Positions 11,501 through 24,226 are shown, numbered from the stretch's first letter. The stretch: 64,000 nucleotides of DNA from Epiperipatus broadwayi (GCA_028023455.1 JAQFVV010000457.1:60001-124000), one strand, 5' to 3'. Notes: a model not told the origin generated them from the letters alone. A program made the numbers and translations.

Positions 11501-14399
11501 ATTCAAGTTATAATTTAAAAGGGATTTAAACCTAAAATGGCCATTCCCTAGAATTATTATTACGAGTATAGATGTATAAGATTTGCATTAAGAGGCACTT
11601 AAAACTTGACTAAAGAGCTAACAATAGCTGAAATAATTTTATATTAGTGAGGTTAGCAACACATAGATTGACATCCGTGGTGCATTGTAGGCCAGGGAAT
11701 TTATTTAATGGCAAATGTACTCAATCACTTAACCATATTTATATTATAATCTGAGATTAGCAGATTAATATTTTAAGATTAATTTGGGTAAAATTTGGAC
11801 ATTTTACAGGAAGAATTGTGCTAAAATTATGTATTCATGTCACATATACTTATGAATCATAAATTAAATAAAAGTTTAAAAGTGACTATTAGAGAAAATC
11901 GTTATCATTTAATCAATTTCTGTTTAGATTTTCATAAAGTACAGTTACATTCAAAAAAATAATTTCAGATATAAATGGTTTAATTTATATCTGATTAATA
12001 ATCAATGGTTTAAAGAATATTTATTGTAAAAGAAAATATTCTATGACAATTATAATAGTATGTAAATAAATTGTTTTTTTTTCCTACTTATTTAAATAGT
12101 ATGTGTTTAGCTTATCATGCATAAGGCTGTCTGGTCCATATATTTTCATATTCATTTCATTAGCGATAGCTCATTTATTTACATGATTTGGCCTAGTATT
12201 ATAGTGTGTTATGTAGTGGTCATGTTTATCATTATATGTTAAGGAAAATATTACCCAATCCAAATAATATAAAGTATACGCTTGGAATTCCCTGATGTTT
12301 AATGTCAAATAGGGTGCATATCAGCTTGCTCTCAACCAAGTCATATCTTAAGCTACAATTAAAAAAGGATAGGTGGATCGTTACAATATATTTATATGCA
12401 CACACAAATAAATTGTACAAAAATGAAAGTATCTATCAAGTCAGAACCATATCTGAGCTATAATGTAGAGGAAAAAATGTAAATTCAGACCAAAAAAGTA
12501 ACAGAAAGTTGAAGTCAGATACATAAGCATGTGAGAAAAAATGTCTAGCCTTTCTAAATTTAAAAAAAAAGTTAAATTATACATATTTAATTAATTCTTC
12601 AAAGTCCAAAACTGTAAAGTGTTCAATATTTTCAAGATCAATTGCCTCAAAAATGATTAGTTTTTTTTTTAAAAAAAAAAACACGATAATATTCAACTGT
12701 GATTTGATATTATGTTTAAAATTACCATTTTCTTATATGAATTCTATTAGTGAAAACAGTGATGTTACTAGCACAAGGTCTGAGCAATGGATAACTGAAA
12801 GAATATTTATCATAGAAAAATTTATATCTAGCTTACCAAAAAAAAAATTATTCTCAATCCAAACTAATTTCTATCAGTTTTGAATGCTGTTAATGAAAAT
12901 GCCACAATTTGAAGAAGTTTCATGCTATACTCTTAGTATATTGACATCAAAGTTACAGACTATTTTAATAATTCAAATTCATCCTGAAGTGTTTCCATGA
13001 AACAGTCATTTTCTAATTCATTCGGCCCACAATCAGATATTGAAGACTTAATAAAACTAATGCTTTATATAAATTTTGCAATCACTTAGTTGAAATATGA
13101 CTGAGTCTCTATGTCCAATCTTGAACAATCATTAAGAAGTATGATTCAATATCTCCCTCAGAACATTTAATTATTCTTCATTAAAAAAAAACTTAATCTA
13201 GACATTGTGCAAATTTTATACAAATGTACCCTACAAGTTTTGGTTGTATTATCATTACACCATATTAATAAAGATATGAAATTTTCTGTTTTATATAATT
13301 TCTGTGATATGAGAACTTGAGATAAACAGCTACTTTTAAAGTTGATTTCAGAAAATTTTAAGAAAAGCATGAGTCACTCAAATACAAACCTGTAATATCA
13401 GTAAAATGGAAAATGTTTGAATGTACCATAATACTGTAACTTTAATGTGACTTATTGGTGAATATACTTTTAAAAAATAATTTAATAAATATATATATAT
13501 ATATTTAAAATTTGAAAATATAAAAAAATTGCATGGCAGAAGTTTGATACTATGCTATAATAAAAGTTCTGCCATTTTTACAAATATCATAAAAATGGTG
13601 ATTTAAAAAAGGATTTAAAAATTTGTTTAATTTACAATTTTATTAGTCACCCATGAAAACTAGTACAGTCATATCTGCTCTATTTGCAACACTCTTTGAC
13701 TATACCTGTTGTCACAAACATGACAAAAAGTAATTGACCATAAGTTTGCAATTAAATAAAATTTTAAGAATATATATATATATTGAACCAGGTGCGCTGA
13801 AAGAGATTATTCTTGTAAGGTTTAACTGGGTTTAAACACCTTTTATAATAATTTTAAAAACATGGGAATGGACCGACCCTTCAAGCAGAGGGGAGAATAC
13901 CCTTGATAGCAGAGCCAGCAATGATACCCACAGTCAAATCTAGCTATGCAAAGCATAACATAATCACATTTCCAGATTGTTGCCCACTTCAACTGTCATC
14001 CAAAGCATTTTGTTTTGAAGATCACCATCAGGCGCGAACTAACCATAGATTATATAGTCAGCATGTTTCAGATGACACTCAATCCAGCACTTGACATATC
14101 CCATGATTAGCTCATACTTTTAACCAGGGTCCAGCACATTTAACTTAACACATAAAAATAACTCTACACTAAATTAATGGTGATGCAGTGACGAGAGAGA
14201 AAATAGACAAGATAATATTTAAGCAAACATTAATATTTATTTTGCATACATATATCTAATATAAAATAACAATATAATGTTTATACAAAAATATCAAAGA
14301 TTACCTAGTTATAACAGTCCTTTGTTAATTAAAGTTCATTTGATTTAAAATAAAGTCTAGACTGTGATCATAATATATTTGAAAGTATCTTTACCTAGG
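8561..14399. other. Long gene-free AT-rich stretch
   Basis: No gene is supported over nearly 6 kb. The open frames present (at most 76 codons) have low complexity and no motifs. A 10-base C run lies at 8734-8743 and an (AT)n tract near 13490-13505. The slightly GC-richer part at 13790-14160 may be the edge of the decayed gypsy copy that follows, but no motif was recognised in it. Confidence 0.55.
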
Positions 14400-15660
14400 T
14401 TTTCATCATCGTCAGTTCCAACAGGTTGACTTTTTTGTCTCCGTTGATGGTTTCTGGGCTTGTTTCCATTCGTTGTCTTGACAATGAGTTTTTGGTGGTA
14501 TCTACCTCACCATTTTAGCATTAGTTTCCAGCAAGGATTCAGAAAGGGGTAGTTGATTTGGAAAAGACTTTTGAGGCCTGAAGCCCAGCAAACACTTTCA
14601 AAAATTATCTAGCAATGCACTTTTGCTAGATCTGTGGCTTCTGCAATATTTTCCACAGCATTCTTCTCTTAATTTCTGGATCTCTGGAGCAATGAATAAT
14701 GTAATCCATTACCACTAAATTTTTGACTTAATCTGAAAATACCTGGTCCAAACAATGTATTAGTCCCGCCCTATTTTCTAAACCAAATGACATCCATTTA
14801 ACTTTATAAGCAGGCCTATTATACCGAAACACGCTGTATTTCTGATCATTGGGATGTAACTTGATCTGTCAATAACTGGCAGGTAGATCAAACATTGAAA
14901 ATAACTTTTTATTATGAAATTTTACCAATAAATTGTGAGCAGAGGAGCATTTGTATCAGGGATAGTTATTTTGTTTGTCTTGCATCCAAACGTAGTGAAA
15001 TGGATGTCCTCTTTCTTTACGGTTACAATAGGGTTGTTAAAAGGTGATGAGCATTTGGATATAATTCCCCATCTTAGCATTTTATCTATCTTCTCTTCTA
15101 CCTTCCCACCTGTACTGATGTGGAATAGGGTATGCACTGGCCCAACATAGTTGATCTCTCATAAGTTTTAACCTGTGTTCATAACCTTGAATTACTCCGG
15201 GGATTTCTGAAATAACATTTTCGTACTCATAAATTTTGATTCTTTTTGCATATTTCCGTTTTTAATTCTGCATTTTGTATGCAACATGCCCTAGCAGATT
15301 TATACATTTTGTCTGACGTAAACATTAATACTTTATCATTTAATTTTTTTGACTTAGTTTATAATCCAACACACAGTCGGCCCTATGCATGAAGTAAGAT
15401 CCCAGTATGATTAGTACCTCTAAAATAAGCAATACATGTTGGTATTCTTTCTCTGCTATATACATTTACCCACACCTGCTTTGACACCAATTTTGTCTTC
15501 TTACTACTATATTGGCCATATTAACATAGTTTTTAATGGTAAAATTTTGATGTTTAAGTTGATACGACTCATTCTCTTAAACATATTCCATGACATTACA
15601 GACACTTGACGGCCTGAATTCAGCAGTGCTTGTTAAATTCATACTTTGACAATATATATT
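14400..15660 (-). pseudogene. Decayed Ty3/gypsy retrotransposon pol (protease and RT fragments)
   Basis: Reading leftward, the aspartic-protease-like motif LLNSGRQVSVMSW appears near 15600-15640 (family pattern LLDSGAQ). The N-terminal RT segment follows at 14922-15137, with WGIISKCSSPFNNPIVTVKK close to the matching segment of the gypsy copy at 39.96 kb. A further RT stretch at about 14700-14900 shows ASY-QIKLHPNDQKY and SFGL...GLIHCLDQVF. Several stops and frameshifts break the frame, and neither RNase H nor integrase was found. The copy is dead. It belongs to the same broad lineage as the 36-45 kb element but keeps the protease region which that element has lost. Confidence 0.8.
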
Positions 15661-17779
15661 AGATTACCATCAATAAAAAAAAAAAAACTTAAAACGAATT
15701 ACCAATAGTTAACAATTTGTAATAATTTCTTTACCTAGCAGCAGCCAATTTAGGACTGTTTTTAATTATCATTACTTCAAATATAATTTTTTTTAATCCA
15801 ATAACTAGTCACAGATGGATATAAAATCTTATTTTAATGCTACTAATCAGTCATTGCTCATATATGTTATTATATTTGGATTCTTGAATGAATTGAGGGT
15901 AAGATTTTTTAAAAAAAAAACAATTTAATGAACTGCTAAGATACTTAGTTCTGAAATGTAAACTATGATAATACAAAATTCACAGGACTGTTTAAAGGAC
16001 TTCCTTTTCATTAATTTTAATTCATCTATTATAAAATTCAAATTACAGAAATCATTACAATTACACTTTAAAATATTTTTAAAACTATTTAGTCTGACTA
16101 TATAAATGTATATATAAATCCATGATTTTACTCTGTCGTTTTCAAAATCCATGGTTCTACTGTCTTTTCAAATTACATTCAATATATTTATTTTCATTAA
16201 CTTTTCTCCTTTTCTAATTTTTGTTTTTCCTACCCAGATATATGCACCATAACTATATTTCCCAAACACATTTGTTTGGATATATGTAAATGTGTTTATA
16301 GTTTTTTACAATAGCACTTATCCTCTATTCATATCTATTATGATTTATTGAAATATTTAATATAATTGTTGGATATGTATATATTCACATAAAAGAGTAA
16401 TGATTAAAATAAATACACACTTAAGGAATCTAGAAATACAAAAAAATGTAATACAAATATGATATTTGTATGTGCATAAAACACGAATGAAGTATGTTAA
16501 TTAATCGCTGCAGAAACACATTTGAATTATACTAACTATCTATATTGTAATATAAATTTGTAATGATTTTCAAATTTAACCTATAAATGCTATATGTGAA
16601 GGAAAAATAAATAAAGAAAAGATCAGTTTAAATTAATTTTACAAAATAATTAAAAAACAAATTTACTTAAGGTTGCTGTCTTAATCTATTAAAGATAGAT
16701 TTTGAATAAAAACTATAATCAGTAAATTAAATTAAGAAAGAAGATAATTCCATCTCTGCAGAGAAATTGAAAAAATATAAGTTACTCCAGAAGTAGAGAT
16801 TAGAATATTTTCGAAAGCATTTTGTTTGTAAAGACTGATCATTATTACAGAAGATAATTTTTTAACTTGGGTATTATCTAGCCTCAAGAGTGAATCCATA
16901 TACTTAGGAATTTTTTGCATGACATATCTGATCTTTATTACTATTTTATGTTCCACAAGTTTTTATATTCTATACACATTACTGTATTATATAAGAATGT
17001 ATTTTATACTAGTATTTGTAAATATGTTGGCTAATAATTAAAATAGTAAATCTTATTTTAATTCTAGTTGCCCATTTAATTTATTAAGATTAGTTATCGA
17101 GAGACACGACAGCAAAATTTAAATCAATAAGCTCTCACAAAATTAAAATTTCTAAGTGGGAAATTTGACTAATACCTTGTCCTTTGAGGTTAGGCAAAAG
17201 TAGATTAATCTAAATCAATACTTCTGAAATTTCAAGATCAAGAATATTTCTATAAAAAAATATTTTGGTCGACTTATTTTCAGCTTAGTAACAGCCACTA
17301 GCAAATAAATATGGCTACTCTGACTTCAAAAAAGACAGATCAAATGACAAAAACAAATAATAATACACTAGAGATTAATTTTGAATATATAAATGTATCT
17401 GTGAACCCAAATACATCCTTACATCAACATACTGATCTATCTTTCTGCTTATTTGATATTTTGCAATATTGTTTTTTTAATTTCTTCTGCAGAAAACTAA
17501 AGTACTTCAATACAATATCTAATTGTAGCTCTCCAATTTATTCTATTTCCACTAATCTCATTGCACTTTTAAAAATATTTTTGAGGCAATCATTATAATG
17601 TAAATGGTATCTACTTTTTCTACAAAAAGCATGCTCAAGTTCATCATTAATCATTCTTTTAGGAAATTTTATTACTATTAGTTCATTTTATATGTCTAGT
17701 CCAATGAATGTATGATTTTACAATAATGGACTTCATATAGATAATTGAACAACATATTGATTTGTCTTATGATTTTGTC
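15661..17779. other. AT-rich non-coding stretch
   Basis: No supported gene or paired repeat. An open frame of 95 codons at 17311-17598 (plus strand) has no recognisable domain and a composition typical of the flanks. Confidence 0.55.
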
Positions 17780-18044
17780 ATCCTATTTTTAAAATTTTAT
17801 GAAGCATCCTTAAATGAAACATTTCTAATATCTTTATATTGCATCGATAGAATGTCCAAAGTTTCACTTCCATAATACAATGAATTAGATAAAACAGCAG
17901 CTGTATATACAGTTAATTTAGTTGCAGCAGTTATTTCCTTGTAATAAAATATCCTATTTTTTAACTTGTTAAAAATAACAGCAGTATATTAAAGTCCCAT
18001 GTTGCTCTTCAATATCTAAGTCCATCTTTTTACTTACAAAACTA
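17780..18044 (-). pseudogene. 3' fragment of endonuclease-type LINE (C-terminal RT region)
   Basis: Translated on the minus strand, this stretch gives FNKLKNRIFYYK...TKLTVYTAAVLSNSLYYGSET. That fits the segment after the RT catalytic core in the widespread endonuclease-RT LINEs (pattern KRVW-N...K..VY.A.VL..LLYGSE.W). Stops and indels interrupt it. The matching 5' part of what looks like the same element lies at 28993-30960, also on the minus strand. The two are separated by the piggyBac-like MITE and element Y, and this fragment's right edge abuts the MITE's TTAA at 18045. Confidence 0.75.
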
Positions 18045-18048
18045 TTAA

Positions 18049-18793
18049 CTCTTTGCCCGCCTCTTACGAGGCTCCTCGTCGACATCTGACATCACTCTAA
18101 CTCAGCCAGTTTTTATACGAAAATATTCGTTAAACACGTATTGAATTCGTTTTTAAAAGTTCTGTAAGATGGTGCCATCTTCCAATTTATTTTACAAGTA
18201 AAAAATAGAAAAAAAACGCATTTAAACCTAAACAAAGAAGGAACATTATTTGTGATTGGTTCTTAGCATGCTCTCAGCTGAAAAAGACATTCTGATTGGC
18301 TGGAAAGAACAAAGAAACTGCCTGATCAAAGAAAATAAAGAAAAACGCTGAGATTTTCATTTCGAATACGATTTAAATTATTATAAAAGAATATTTTGAG
18401 AAATTAAAATTATTTCAGAGAGAATAATAAAAAAACAAAATTATTTTCGAAAAATATTGAAGATTTAAGTAAAAATATTGAAGATGTAGTAAAAAGAAAT
18501 ATTTACTTTTCTATAACGTAAAAGTCGATCTTTTTGTTTATATTATAGCTTTTATGTTGCCGATATTGAATATTTTAGAATAAATAAATAGCAATTTATT
18601 TTTGAAAGAACTTTCGTTCTCTTCATAACCTGAAAAATTAATAATATACTTTTTATAAACGTATCTGAGTTGAATTTAATATTATAGGCGAATATGTTTT
18701 AACAATAGGCTTTGTCTTCAGTTTGTGAGGTGGCCAATTAAAAGATTTGATTTTTATCTGATACAACCAATAATAAAATTAGCGGTTAAAAGG
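18049..18793. mobile_element. piggyBac-like MITE, 745 bp
   Basis: The element is flanked by TTAA at 18045-18048 and 18794-18797. The left end is CTCTTTGCCCGC and the right end complements to CCTTTTAACCGC, matching at 8 of 12 positions. A TTAA target with CCCTTTG-type ends is characteristic of piggyBac. There is no transposase frame. It sits in the old LINE, just 13 bp from the left end of element Y. Confidence 0.55.
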
Positions 18794-18837
18794 TTAATAT
18801 TTAAATTATCGGTACTTGTGACTTTTGACCCATGTGG

Positions 18838-19160
18838 CCGCCAGAGGCGCTGGTCGGGGTCAACTTAGAATAGGGGCCTAAATACAGCATTGCAAATTTC
18901 AGCCAAAAGGTGGCGCTGTTCACAATGCGTAAGCACAGGAACATTCCACCAGCTGGCTGGCAGCAAAGCTGCCCGCTTGGTGGCGCTGGTCGCAGTGCGT
19001 AAGCCCATTTAGCTTACATTGTCTGCTACCAGCAGATACCAAGAACCTAGGTGGCGCTGGTTGCCGTAAACACATCTAGCTTATGTGTCGTCTGCTAACG
19101 GCGACTACCAAGATTCTAGCCCACTACATGGTGCTGTTCCTCCACGGTTACACACGGAAA
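18838..19160. repeat. Subterminal repeats of element Y (left end)
   Basis: A motif of the form GGTGGCGCTGGTCGCAGTGC, followed by GTAAGC or GTAAAC, recurs about four times. It is seen near 18851 (GGCGCTGGTC), 18907, 18981 and 19051, with a weaker copy near 19129. The mirror set lies at 28640-28970 at the right end. Such clustered subterminal repeats are known transposase-binding arrays in several TIR superfamilies; that role is inferred here. Confidence 0.7.
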
Positions 19161-20125
19161 AACTACGCACTGATAGAATTTATTGTACATACTACTTAAA
19201 ATATGAATGGCGTATAATGTGCAGGTGCGAATAATTAAGAAGCTACAACGATTTAAATATTCTTTCAAACTTAATAGTATCACATGCTATTTCACAATTT
19301 TATAAATGGATGTATTTTTAAATTATTTTTTTTAAAAATCGATTTTTTTTTTTAATTATTTACTCTATGTCAAAATGTTATATATAAGTCAAGTGGTGAA
19401 ATTTGCTATCATGGCCGCTTGAAAACGCTAAAATTATCACGTAGAAATCCTCATAAATATTTTATTAATCTATAAGTCAATTCCAAATTTAAAAATCGAT
19501 CTTTTTTTTTAATTTTTACGACAATCTGTTTTTTTTTTTTTTTTAAAAAAAAAAGCTAATCCCCCCCCCTTCTTTCAAAACTAGAGACATTCCAAAGATA
19601 AAATCTAATATATTAATAGGGGTTTACTAATGAATAGCTATGGTCAATTAGTGAATTGGATTGATTTAATGAGACAGAAACTGATATATGATGAATTATA
19701 TTTATTGACAATTTCATATATACTTGATATAACCCATTACTTAGCGTTGGATAATGCACGCAGGCATTTTATTTACTAAACAACCTTACTCTAGGGTAGG
19801 CCATTTAGCAAAATAAATTTGTGGCTAATTATTCAATAACGCTAATTTTATGCTATATAATAAATCACTACATTCCACTTATTAGTTATGCCCTTTCATC
19901 ATCAGTTCGAGTGGCTATTATACATGTAATCAAACCAAGTCTGGAGTGAAGTTTAATAATACATCCGATTGTGATAAATTTATATATTAAATATGGGCAT
20001 ATAAAGCCTCACAGATAGCTTTAGATCGAACGGGTTTTCAAGACTGCTTCAGTTCAACGCCGAAGATTGCATATTATGGAGGTAGAGTTGGCTATAAAGA
20101 TTTTACTAATACGCTACGCACAAGT

Positions 20126-22055
20126 GATATTATGGCTTCTCCTTAAACGAAGTCAAGAATATCTCAGCAATTATGCCCAGATAAACCTGTTAGCCACTTT
20201 CTTTTACATTCCCCACTCTAAATTTACCCATAATCTGCTCTATCCCATTTCCACAACATAATTTTTGTCAACTCTATAACCTTTATATCTAAATCCCCCT
20301 TATCTTTTCCCAAACCCAGCATAAAAAACAATAATTCACTTTCTGTATAATCACTCTTTTCATATTTATTTTTCCACAACTTCATTATATGTACCCTTTC
20401 TGTTTTCAAACATTTACATTCAATTAACAATTGCCTAATATTTTCAATTCCTTCCTTACATAATTTACAAAATAAATCACCCATATTTTTCCATTTACAT
20501 GTATATTCTTTTGTAGCTAAAGATCCCGTTCGAGCCTTAAACAATAAACTACTTTCCTTACTATTATCATAAATTAACTCACATCTAATATTCTGTTTAT
20601 TTCTATATATATTTAAACTCTTTTTACTCTCCATACTATTTCTCCATCTCTCTAACTCCCTAGTCTTTATTAATAAATTTATTCTTTTATCCCATTCCTT
20701 ACTACTATAACACTCAATAATCCTCTTAACACAATCATCCCATCTTTTGTACAAATATACTGATATAAATTCTTTATCCAAATCTTTTGCATAGTGCATT
20801 ACCTTTCTCACCCATCTTGTTACCTGCCCTTTACTCATAACCCAATTAAATACTATTTTAGCTATTCTTTTATTATCCATAAACTGCAATCTACCAAACA
20901 TTTTCATTTTACTTTTTGCATCTCTCATATGAAAACTTGATCATCCCATTTCTCCTTGAATTGCCTCCCTTGCTGTCCATACTTCTGCATCCAATGCATG
21001 TCTTCCTACTTCCCTTTGAGCTTTTTCTAAATAATCTAATATCTTTTTACTAGCATATAATGCATCATTACCATATGTTAACCCTGCTACTGCAACTCCT
21101 TTCCATATAATTCTAGCTACATCATATTTATTATATGAAAATACTGTTAATTTCTTTATCAATCCCTTTCTTTTCTTTGCTTCATTTATCAATTTTTTCT
21201 CCCATTCATCCAAATAATTTTTCTGATTACTTAAAATAATTCCCAAATAACTATATCTATTCACCACACTTAACTTAATATCTCCCAATAAAAATTCTAC
21301 ATCTTCTCTTTCCTCAGTATTAACCATCATTATATTTGATTTTTCTTCACTAAATTTAATCCCCATCTCTTTACCCACCCTTGCACATGTCCTCAACATA
21401 ACTTCCATATCTTCTCTTTTTTCTGCACACAAAAATATATCATCTGCAAAAAAAAAGACCTGACAAAATATATACTCCCTTACTACCTATTAAAGGTATC
21501 TCTACCCCTCTTCCTAATCTTTCTATTGCTCTTTCCATTTCACTCAAATACAACACAAACAAAATAGGTGACATAGGGTATCCTTGCCTTAGTCCCACAC
21601 CATTTTTAACTTTAATTGATTCTATATTCTCTAATTGATATATATATAATAATTATTTTCATATAATTTCTTAATAATATCTATTAAAGCTTCATCCATT
21701 CCCAAATTTGCTAAACTTATCCATAATCTATTTCTATTTACTCTATCATATGTCTTCTCTATATCTATAAAACTCATATATAACTGTTTATCTGCATTCC
21801 TACTCATATCCATAAGTTGTGTAACTACAAATAAACTATCTCCTATACGCCTATCTAATCTAAAACCTCCTTGCATTTCACCCACTACATTATTCCCTTC
21901 CATCCATTTTACAACTTTACTAGCCACCATATACGAGAAAACTTTATATAAAACTGATGTTCCCGCTATCGGTCTATAATTATTCAACTTTCTATGATCC
22001 TTACCCTTTCCTTTAAATAATAACCTTACTCTTGTATTACTCCAACTACTTGGGA
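20126..22055 (-). mobile_element. 5'-truncated non-LTR retrotransposon (LINE2) inserted in Y's left arm
   Basis: The insertion interrupts the Y arm between ACGCACAAGT and AAAATATAATAAT; the right arm is continuous at this site (27585-27610). The element reads on the minus strand, with its 5' end near 22055 inside the RT domain and its 3' end at 20126. Because the other arm lacks it, it landed after the inverted duplication that made Y. There is no poly(A) tail, and the 3' end reads GAAGCCATAATATC. Confidence 0.85.
20224..21987 (-). pseudogene. LINE2 reverse transcriptase, broken by two frameshifts and one stop
   Basis: The RT motifs appear in order from 21987 downward: NNYRPIAGTSVLYK, GEMQGGFR, FIDIEKTYDRVNR (motif A), GLRQGYPMSPILF (motif B, in a shifted frame at about 21500-21600), FADD (motif C, near 21440-21450) and NRYSYLGIIL (thumb). 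A C-terminal region follows with RTGSLATKEY and a Cys/His-type CKLC...IENIRQLLIECKC motif, ending ...WDRADYG. The frame is lost at an (AT)n tract near 21640 and regained at a T9 run near 21450. One in-frame TGA at 20938-20940 separates two otherwise continuous segments (20224-20928 and 20941-21432). No endonuclease part remains. The clade is not assigned: I/Jockey/CR1-like LINEs share the C-terminal pattern. It is a relatively young but defective copy. Confidence 0.85.
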
Positions 22056-22113
22056 AAAATATAATAATAAAATATAATAATAATAAAATATAATAATAGT
22101 AAAATATAATAAT
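22056..22113. repeat. Amplified 13-mer at the LINE2 5' junction
   Basis: About four tandem, slightly varied copies of AAAATATAATAAT lie at the LINE2 5' junction. The intact right arm has this sequence once at the equivalent site. The repeat therefore derives from the target and expanded at or after LINE2 insertion. Confidence 0.7.
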
Positions 22114-23040
22114 AAAGTGGCTCCATTTTATATATATAAAAGAAACAGCACAACGATAAAATATTGATCAATTTCACATCCACCAAGCCGAAGTATATTA
22201 TAAATTAAATTCCATATATTAAATGAACAGTAGTTTTGTCAGCTTGAATAAAAGAGCCAACTCTTCTGTAGCATGAGAAATACATATATGCTACTGACGG
22301 GAATATATATATATATACACAAACTTTACTTTATCCCGTTCAATCTCTTAGTTATGTATAATTAATAAACTTTTAAAGAGAGAAAGTATATTTAAGGGAC
22401 TTATGAATACTTTAATAAGAAAAATATACTTATGATTACACTCCAGGCTAGTTTAATCTTTAGTAACATAATAATTAAAGGTTGAAAGTTTAGATTTATA
22501 AGCCACATTTTATATTTACATTAATTATTTACTAAATGACAAAATAATGAGCACAAAGGGTCACCATTATTTATAAATTAGGGGTTCGAAACAGAGCGCT
22601 AAATGACGCTATAATTAATACAATACGAAGATTTTAAATAATATCTTCAAAAAGTATATATTTCGTAACTAAATGCGATTTTAATAATTTTAAAACAGAT
22701 ACTCGAGCTGGAACGAAGGTGATTTCTTTGGCGGCTTATGGCATCTTCTCTTTAGTTGGGAGACGATTTAAGATGGTATTCCTATAGCTGGAGTTGGGAT
22801 AGTTGAATTTGAATGAAGGTGAGTTCTTTTAACGGCTTATGGCATCTTCTATTTATTATAAGCTTGTTAAGGCAATGTTGGTTGTTGCTCCTGCCTTGGA
22901 TGGATCAAATTCCGACGTTCCATCACTGCAAAGGCAACAAATTCTTGCCTGACTAGCAGGCCCTAGATAAATTAACAAATTTTCAGCTTCTCGTAGTAAC
23001 AGCTCTTCAAAATCAAGATGGAGTATCTTTTCCGCTAGCC

Positions 23041-23048
23041 TATTTATA
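23041..23048 (-). promoter_or_regulatory. TATA-like motif in Y left arm
   Basis: TATAAATA on the minus strand, mirror of the motif at 26410, with the same downstream block GATACTCCATCTTG. It would drive transcription away from the Y centre. Function is inferred. Confidence 0.4.
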
Positions 23049-23548
23049 TATTTTCACCCTTTTGGAATTTCGTTTGCCTCAAGACCAATCGACTTTTAAT
23101 TAAACAAAATCATATAATCTAATTTCTACTACTGATAAAATCTCCGAGGTGTTATTTTTAATTTACTTAAAAAAAATTATTAAAACATATAAATTATATA
23201 ATTTTGATTCCAATTTCATTAATTAAATTTCTTTTTAGGTGTTATAAAATGTTATGGCTTAGCAGATAGTAACGGTATTATGACTTAATGATAACATCTT
23301 TTGTTGAAACAAATTCAATCAGTAAACAAGATTTTACTTTTACAGGTGGGGTCACTAATTGATTTCTTGTTTGCACAAAATTCCCATTTTTAATTATAAA
23401 CCGATGACTTATTTTAACTAGATATAAATAACTTTTAACATATTTTCTGGTTGTCATCTGATCCTTCGTGTTAGCCGCCAGAGGCGCGATTTCTAGCTAA
23501 ATTTCTAGAAATATGCCGTTTCCGCGGCCGCACCCAAGCCTTTAAGCA

Positions 23549-23690
23549 TTCTTTCTAAAAGAAATCCTAGAAAGATTGTTAACTCGGAGTTAAGTCTACT
23601 TTCTACGCTAAAAGGTAGAGTATTAACTCGGAAGTTAAGTCTCCTTTCTACGATAAAATCTAGAAAGAGTGTTAACTCGGCTTAGCGGCT
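23549..23690. repeat. Three tandem repeats of about 48 bp in X
   Basis: Three units contain CTTTCTA, then TAGAAAG or GGTAGAG, then TTAACTCGG, with AGTTAAGTCT at the junctions. They start near 23549, 23599 and 23644. Each unit contains short internal inverted parts (CTTTCTA/TAGAAAG), so they could bind a protein or form small hairpins. Confidence 0.7.
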
Positions 23691-23986
23691 AACGGTGTGG
23701 CTTTTTCCGATGCTAAAAGCAGAGGAAAATGCCGTAGTTGTTTGTGTCACGCACTATATCATAATGCTGCGTTATGTATTTGATGTAACAATATCGTACT
23801 AGGGTGTTTATTTTGATCGTGTCACGATTATTTAAATTTTCATCGGTGCCTTGTTTTTTTTAAGACCAATCGATGTACTGTTACATTTTATCAATTTTAA
23901 CAGTATCGTGATTGTTCCTCATAAATTTGTATTCCTCCTAAATTTTCGATTAGGGTAGAATAGCGTAAAAATTTAAAAATCACGCT

Positions 23987-24226
23987 TTGAGTCACGTTTT
24001 AGCGAGAAATTTTCCGAGACAAAAAGTACGGCTAATTCCCACAACAGAAAACTTGGAAAAGATGGGAACTGCCAGACACAGGCCAGCGCTGGAATATTTC
24101 TACAGCAGAAAAAAACATCCTGCTGCTGAAAGAAAAGATTGGATTGTGCGGCAAATATATGCAGATTTGAGGTCCGAAAACATCTGCCGACGGAAAGGTT
24201 CACTTCGTAAAGACAAGCTTGTTTGA
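23987..24226 (+). CDS. Unrecognised 79-codon frame inside element X
   Basis: The frame opens with ATG at 23987 and ends with TGA at 24224-24226. It lies in the only GC-richer, non-repetitive part of X. The product is basic (many Lys and Arg), with segments such as RKKHPAAERKDWIVRQ and CRRKGSLRKDK. No known domain was recognised, and there is no signal peptide or membrane segment. It could be a relic of a transposase DNA-binding region or a chance frame. No splice sites were convincing. Confidence 0.3.
   Translation: MSHVLARNFPRQKVRLIPTTENLEKMGTARHRPALEYFYSRKKHPAAERKDWIVRQIYADLRSENICRRKGSLRKDKLV

Noticed and set aside
13531-13575. Small hairpin ATGGCAGAA/TTCTGCCAT
   Set aside because: A nine-base stem with a long loop is expected by chance in a window this size.
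17311-17598. Open frame of 95 codons on the plus strand
   Set aside because: No motif, AT-driven composition, no supporting splice or promoter signals.
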